64,000 nucleotides of DNA, taken from positions 14,528 to 78,527 of the forward strand of contig CAKQOG010000011.1 of assembly GCA_934255485.1 (NCBI GenBank). Reading direction: 5' to 3'. Positions 59,618 to 64,000 of the stretch are shown here, piece by piece. The notes beneath the pieces were generated by a model that saw only the letters and a list, made by a program, of their open reading frames with translations, was not told the DNA's origin and made no database searches. This DNA is from an uncultured Prevotellamassilia sp. (lineage in GTDB: Bacteria; Bacteroidota; Bacteroidia; Bacteroidales; Bacteroidaceae). A program made the position numbers and the translations under genes. Within the stretch, counting starts at the first letter, position 1. Each line of letters opens with the position of its first letter.

Positions 59618-62600
59618 TTAGTCGAGTGTGATGCTTAAGCCTAAGCCACGAAGTTCGTGAAGCAACACATTGAGAGATTCTGGTATGCCTGGTGTTGGCA
59701 TAGGATCGCCCTTGACAATAGCCTCGTAAGCTTTTGCACGTCCTGTAACGTCGTCCGACTTGATGGTAAGGATTTCTTGCAATACATGTGAAGCACCAAA
59801 TGCCTCGATTGCCCAAACCTCCATTTCACCAAAACGCTGACCACCAAACTGTGCTTTACCACCAAGAGGTTGCTGTGTGATAAGTGAGTATGGACCAATT
59901 GAACGAGCGTGCATTTTATCTTCAACCATGTGGCCCAACTTAAGCATATAAGTTACGCCCACCGTTGCCTTTTGGTCGAAAGCTTCGCCCGTTGCACCAT
60001 CATAAAGCTGCATTGAACAATAACGTGGAAGTCCTGCCTTGTCAGTCCATTCGCAAAGGTCTTCAAGTTTAGCACCATCAAAGATAGGAGTTGCAAACTT
60101 AACACCAAGTTTACGACCAGCAGCACCAAGAACAGCCTCGAATATCTGACCAATGTTCATACGTGAAGGCACACCCAACGGATTTAATACAATATCAACA
60201 GGTGTACCATCGGCAAGGAACGGCATATCCTCTTGACGTACAACCTTAGATACAATACCCTTATTACCGTGACGACCTGCCATCTTATCACCTACACCAA
60301 TCTTACGCTTCTTAGCAATGTAAACCTTAGCTTGCTGTATGATACCAGAAGGAAGATCATCACCAATAGTAATAGCGAATTTCTTTCTCTTTAAGATAGC
60401 ATCCAACTGGTTATACTTCTTTAGATAGTTAATAACAAGTTGGCGGATAAGTTCGTTAGCATGCTTATCGTCTGTCCAATCACGAAGTTCAACAGAAGTG
60501 TAGTCGAGTGAGCTAAGCACAGCCTTATTAAATTTAGTGCCAGCAGCAATTACCTCTGAACCAACGTTATCCTTAACACCGAGAGACTCCTTATCGCTGA
60601 TAAGAGAAAGAAGTTTGTTTATCATTACTTCCTTCAAATCGTCGACATCCTTTTGGAAGTCATCATCGAGTTTTTGCAATGTTACCTTGTCAGCAGCCTT
60701 TGCACTACGTGTTTTCTGAACACGAGCAAACAAGCGCTTGTTTATAACCACACCTGCAAGTGATGGATTTGCCTTCAATGAGGCATCCTTTACATCACCA
60801 GCCTTGTCACCAAAGATAGCACGCAATAGCTTTTCTTCAGGAGTTGGATCACTTTCACCCTTTGGAGTAATCTTACCAATCAAGATATCACCAGGAGCAA
60901 CACGAGCACCAATACGAATAATACCAGTTTCGTCAAGATCCTTAGTAGCATCTTCACTTACATTGGGGATATCATTGGTGAACTCTTCCATGCCTCGCTT
61001 GGTCTCACGTACCTCAAGTGAATATTCATCCACATGAACAGACGTAAGAATATCTTCACGAACCATACGTTCGTTAAGCACGATAGCATCCTCATAGTTG
61101 TAACCCTTCCAAGGCATGTAAGCTACCAATAGGTTGCGTCCCAAAGCTAATTCACCATTTTCAGTAGCATAACCCTCAGTAAGGATATCCCCCTTGTGAA
61201 CGATCTGGCCTTTATTGCAAATAGGACGAAGGTCGATAGTCATATTTTGGTTCGTACGACGAAACTTAGGAATAGTATATTCCTTAACGTTAGAGTCGAA
61301 GCTAACAAACTCTTCATCCTCAGTGCGGTCGTATGCGATGCGGATAGTTGTAGCATCAACATATTCAACAACACCATCACCTTCGGCTGTAATCATTGTA
61401 CGAGAGTCCTCGCACACTTGCTTTTCGATACCAGTACCTACAATAGGAGCTTCACTACGGATAAGAGGTACAGCCTGGCGCATCATGTTCGATCCCATCA
61501 ACGCACGGTGAGCATCATCGTGTTCCAAGAATGGGATAAGAGATGCAGCGATAGAAGCAATCTGCTGTGGAGAAACGTCCATCAATTCAACCTGTGAAGG
61601 TGGAACTACAGGGTAATCTGCATCTTGACGGCATTTTACCTTATCGCGAATAAACGAACCATCATCGTTAAGAGGAGCATTACCCTGACCAATAATTTTA
61701 TTCTCTTCTTCCTCAGCCGAAAGATAAACGATATGATCGTTATCAAGGTCTACAATAGAGTTCTCAACTTTGCGGTAAGGAGTTTCAATAAAGCCCAAGT
61801 CATCAATCTTTGCATATACACAAAGAGATGAAATCAAACCAATGTTAGGACCTTCAGGCGACTCAATAGGACAAAGACGACCATAGTGTGTGTAGTGTAC
61901 GTCACGAACCTCGAAACCTGCGCGTTCGCGCGAAAGACCACCAGGACCAAGTGCAGACAAACGGCGTTTGTGTGTTACCTCAGCCAATGGATTGGTCTGG
62001 TCCATGAATTGAGAAAGAGCATTCGTACCGAAGAATGAGTTGATAACACTCGAAATAGTCTTTGCGTTAATCAAATCAGTTGGAGTAAACACCTCGTTAT
62101 CGCGTACATTCATGCGTTCACGGATAGTACGGCTCATACGTGCCAAACCAATAGCAAATTGGTTAGACAACTGCTCACCAACTGTACGCACACGACGATT
62201 ACTCAAGTGGTCAATATCATCTACTGTAGCCTTTGAGTTGATAAGTTCAACCAAATAGCGAATAATCTCGATAATATCCTCGCGTGTAAGCACTCTCACA
62301 TCGATGTCAGTGCTTAGATTGAGCTTCTTGTTAATACGATAGCGACCAACCTCGCCAAGGTCATAACGCTTTTCAGAGAAGAAAAGGTTGTTGATAACTT
62401 CACGAGCAGAAGCATCGTCGGCAGGGTCTGCATTACGCAACTGACGGTAGATATAATTTACAGCCTCTTGTTCAGAGTTAGAGGGGTCTTTCTGTAAAGT
62501 ATTGAATATGATAGAATAGTCGGTCGAAGCACCTTCTTCTGGGTGAACAAGAATAGTCTGTTCACCAGATTCAAGGATAGTATCTATATTATCGTCAGAG

Positions 62601-63430
62601 ATTTCTGTTTCACGATCTAGTAATATCTCATTACGTTCAATAGAGATTACCTCACCTGTTTGAGAGTCCACAAAGTCTTCGAGTGTAGTAGAGAGCACAC
62701 GTGCAGCAAGTTTGCGGCCAATCATCTTTTTAAGGTTAGTTTTATTAACCTTAACCTCTTCAGCAAGATTGAAGATTTGCAGAATATCCTTATCACTTTC
62801 AAACCCTATGGCACGAAGCAAAGTTGTTACAGGCAATTTCTTTTTACGATCGATGTAAGCATACATCACGTTGTTGATGTCTGTAGCAAATTCTATCCAA
62901 GAGCCCTTGAAAGGAATAATACGTGCCGAATAGAGTTGTGTACCATTAGCATGTACACTTGAACCAAAGAACACACCAGGAGAACGGTGCAATTGCGATA
63001 CAACAACACGTTCAGCACCATTGATGATAAACGTACCATTGTCAGACATGTAAGGGATAGAACCCAAGAACACGTCTTGTACAACCGTATCAAAATCCTC
63101 GTGGTCAGGGTCAGTACAATAAAGTTTAAGTTTTGCCTTGAGGGGCACACTGTAAGTGAGTCCACGCTCCAAACATTCATTGATGCTATAACGAGGTTCG
63201 TCGATATAATAGTCAATGAACTCTAAGACAAAGTTATTGCGAGTATCAGCAATAGGAAAGTTCTCAGCAAAAACTTTGTATAGACCATCGTTCTTACGTA
63301 GTTCACTCGGAGTGTCGAGTTGCAAGAAATCTTTAAAAGATTTAAGCTGTACGTCCAAGAAATCTGGATAAGGCATCGGATTCTTGATAGACGCAAAGTT
63401 TACACGTTGATTTATTACTCTTGAAGACAT
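59618..63430 (-). CDS. rpoB: RNA polymerase subunit beta
   Basis: 1270 residues, the family's normal size in Bacteroidetes. Start [20 protein letters not shown]. The rifampicin region is clear around [34 protein letters not shown] (seen in parts: [22 protein letters not shown]), with wild-type-looking residues. The lobe and flap segments and the C-terminal [25 protein letters not shown] clamp motif ([11 protein letters not shown]) are present. It is preceded by rplL and a 230-bp spacer with two hairpins. It is co-transcribed with rplL in most bacteria. Confidence 0.98.
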   Translation of the reverse strand: MSSRVINQRVNFASIKNPMPYPDFLDVQLKSFKDFLQLDTPSELRKNDGLYKVFAENFPIADTRNNFVLEFIDYYIDEPRYSINECLERGLTYSVPLKAKLKLYCTDPDHEDFDTVVQDVFLGSIPYMSDNGTFIINGAERVVVSQLHRSPGVFFGSSVHANGTQLYSARIIPFKGSWIEFATDINNVMYAYIDRKKKLPVTTLLRAIGFESDKDILQIFNLAEEVKVNKTNLKKMIGRKLAARVLSTTLEDFVDSQTGEVISIERNEILLDRETEISDDNIDTILESGEQTILVHPEEGASTDYSIIFNTLQKDPSNSEQEAVNYIYRQLRNADPADDASAREVINNLFFSEKRYDLGEVGRYRINKKLNLSTDIDVRVLTREDIIEIIRYLVELINSKATVDDIDHLSNRRVRTVGEQLSNQFAIGLARMSRTIRERMNVRDNEVFTPTDLINAKTISSVINSFFGTNALSQFMDQTNPLAEVTHKRRLSALGPGGLSRERAGFEVRDVHYTHYGRLCPIESPEGPNIGLISSLCVYAKIDDLGFIETPYRKVENSIVDLDNDHIVYLSAEEEENKIIGQGNAPLNDDGSFIRDKVKCRQDADYPVVPPSQVELMDVSPQQIASIAASLIPFLEHDDAHRALMGSNMMRQAVPLIRSEAPIVGTGIEKQVCEDSRTMITAEGDGVVEYVDATTIRIAYDRTEDEEFVSFDSNVKEYTIPKFRRTNQNMTIDLRPICNKGQIVHKGDILTEGYATENGELALGRNLLVAYMPWKGYNYEDAIVLNERMVREDILTSVHVDEYSLEVRETKRGMEEFTNDIPNVSEDATKDLDETGIIRIGARVAPGDILIGKITPKGESDPTPEEKLLRAIFGDKAGDVKDASLKANPSLAGVVINKRLFARVQKTRSAKAADKVTLQKLDDDFQKDVDDLKEVMINKLLSLISDKESLGVKDNVGSEVIAAGTKFNKAVLSSLDYTSVELRDWTDDKHANELIRQLVINYLKKYNQLDAILKRKKFAITIGDDLPSGIIQQAKVYIAKKRKIGVGDKMAGRHGNKGIVSKVVRQEDMPFLADGTPVDIVLNPLGVPSRMNIGQIFEAVLGAAGRKLGVKFATPIFDGAKLEDLCEWTDKAGLPRYCSMQLYDGATGEAFDQKATVGVTYMLKLGHMVEDKMHARSIGPYSLITQQPLGGKAQFGGQRFGEMEVWAIEAFGASHVLQEILTIKSDDVTGRAKAYEAIVKGDPMPTPGIPESLNVLLHELRGLGLSITLD

Positions 63431-63460
63431 TCGTCGTATTGTTGGGGATGAAATAAATAA

Positions 63461-63492
63461 TTATAAGCAACATAGTGCTACGTTGCTTATAA
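63461..63492 (-). promoter_or_regulatory. Hairpin in the rplL-rpoB spacer, near rpoB
   Basis: TTATAAGCAAC (63461-63471) pairs perfectly (11 bp) with GTTGCTTATAA (63482-63492), about 30 bp upstream of the rpoB ATG. It has no T run. Its role is unknown. Confidence 0.5.
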
Positions 63493-63602
63493 ATTATAAA
63501 GATAAATGCGCCATAATTTTTTACATGCACCTACATAAACATAAAAACATTCATGCGTATGTAAGGCGCTACTATGAATTAAAAATAGTATAGACGCAAA
63601 AA

Positions 63603-63635
63603 GGTTATGAACCCTCTACCAGAAGATTCATAACC
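63603..63635 (-). promoter_or_regulatory. Hairpin just after rplL
   Basis: GGTTATGAA (63603-63611) pairs with TTCATAACC (63627-63635), followed on the minus strand by TTTTTGC. CCCTTATTAAGGG (63640-63652) makes a second small stem. It looks like a partial terminator, such as the attenuator that lowers rpoBC relative to rplL in other bacteria. Confidence 0.6.
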
Positions 63636-63662
63636 AAAGCCCTTATTAAGGGATAATGTTTA

Positions 63663-64000
63663 TTAAGCGAGTTCTACCTCAGCACCTGCCTCTTCGAGAG
63701 CCTTCTTAAGTGCTTCAGCTTCTTCCTTAGCAACACCTTCCTTAACCTTAGAAGGAGCACCATCAACTAAGTCCTTAGCTTCCTTCAAGCCAAGACCGCA
63801 GTGTTCCTTAACAGCCTTAACTACTTGGAGCTTAGCAGCGCCTGCGCTCTTGAGAACAACGTCGAATGAAGTTTTCTCTTCAGCAGCAGCTGCACCAGCA
63901 GCAGGACCGGCAGCAACAGCAACAGCTGCAGCAGCGGGTTCAATTCCATACTCGTCCTTCAGGATAGTTGCCAACTCGTTTACTTCTTTCACTGTCAAAT
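63663..64000 (-). CDS. rplL: 50S ribosomal protein L7/L12 (cut by right edge)
   Basis: 112 codons are visible, from [20 protein letters not shown] to the C-terminus VELA. The first roughly 12 residues lie outside the window; the apparent TTG near 63998 is an internal Leu, not a start. It has the N-terminal dimer helix, the Ala/Gly-rich hinge ([19 protein letters not shown]) and the C-terminal factor-binding domain ([33 protein letters not shown]). L7/L12 forms the stalk that recruits EF-Tu and EF-G. Confidence 0.97.
   Translation of the reverse strand, partial: LTVKEVNELATILKDEYGIEPAAAAVAVAAGPAAGAAAAEEKTSFDVVLKSAGAAKLQVVKAVKEHCGLGLKEAKDLVDGAPSKVKEGVAKEEAEALKKALEEAGAEVELA

Noticed and set aside
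63996..63998. TTG as the start of rplL
   Set aside because: It is an internal Leu of the conserved L7/L12 N-terminus; the gene simply runs off the window.

Overview
The window reads as a chromosomal segment of a Bacteroidales bacterium, most likely of the Prevotella type. The evidence is threefold. Many genes carry Bacteroidetes promoters (TAnnTTTG -7 box, sometimes TTTG about 20 bp upstream) and almost none has a Shine-Dalgarno site. The protein families are Bacteroidetes ones: OMP_b-brl_3 and DUF4249 envelope proteins, a type IX secretion sorting tail, BspA-type leucine-rich repeats, meso-diaminopimelate dehydrogenase, and a one-chain pyruvate:ferredoxin oxidoreductase. The base composition is fairly AT-rich. 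The species cannot be fixed from sequence alone. No rRNA, tRNA, CRISPR array, prophage or intact insertion sequence was seen.

Layout. 1-9.5 kb: a partial AAA ATPase, a large outer-membrane barrel protein, pepD, a flippase-like membrane protein, rsmA, rfbB, and rplS behind a structured leader. 9.6-12.3 kb: radical SAM protein, tilS and a small lipoprotein in one operon. 12.5-16.4 kb (minus): rpsL, rpsG, fusA, rpsJ. 16.9-24.5 kb: an envelope protein, a small unknown gene, Ppx/GppA beside a wrecked ppk1, a BspA-LRR/GH20 hexosaminidase, tsaE, cysC and an EamA transporter. 24.5-25.6 kb: a gene-free kilobase with a 5-copy repeat array and an inverted-repeat-bounded segment. 25.6-37.4 kb: nifJ, an ATPase, ddh, a SIMPL protein, aroC, slyD, dnaX and hsp20. 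37.6-49 kb: a very large secreted GH2 enzyme, an OmpA-type protein, a DUF3467 protein, lipoproteins, and a TonB-receptor-like protein paired with a DUF4249 lipoprotein. 49-53 kb: a second 5-copy palindromic array, an acetyltransferase, L,D-transpeptidase, NlpC/P60 hydrolase, MscS channel and rpsU. 53.6-64 kb (minus): rplL (cut by the edge), rpoB, rpoC, then a tyrosine recombinase and hpf.

How it fits together. Much of the window is core information processing (rplL-rpoBC, str genes, S10, S19-class L19, S21, hpf, EF-G, dnaX, rsmA, tilS, tsaE). In other Bacteroidales several of these form one neighbourhood; here they are scattered over about 50 kb with envelope and glycan-degrading genes between them. 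The envelope set (barrels, lipoproteins, GH20, GH2, L,D-transpeptidase, NlpC/P60) suits a host-associated glycan forager that uses type IX secretion. nifJ, ddh and aroC are anaerobic central and cell-wall metabolism.

The most notable observations are: ppk1 collapsed by an internal deletion plus a frameshift next to an intact ppx-like gene; two tandem arrays of 22-23 bp imperfect palindromes, each with five units and unrelated in sequence; structured leaders with competing helices before rpoC and an NlpC/P60 gene, plus a well-placed leader before rplS; and traces of short repeat elements with a signal-peptide fragment upstream of the TonB-receptor/DUF4249 pair.
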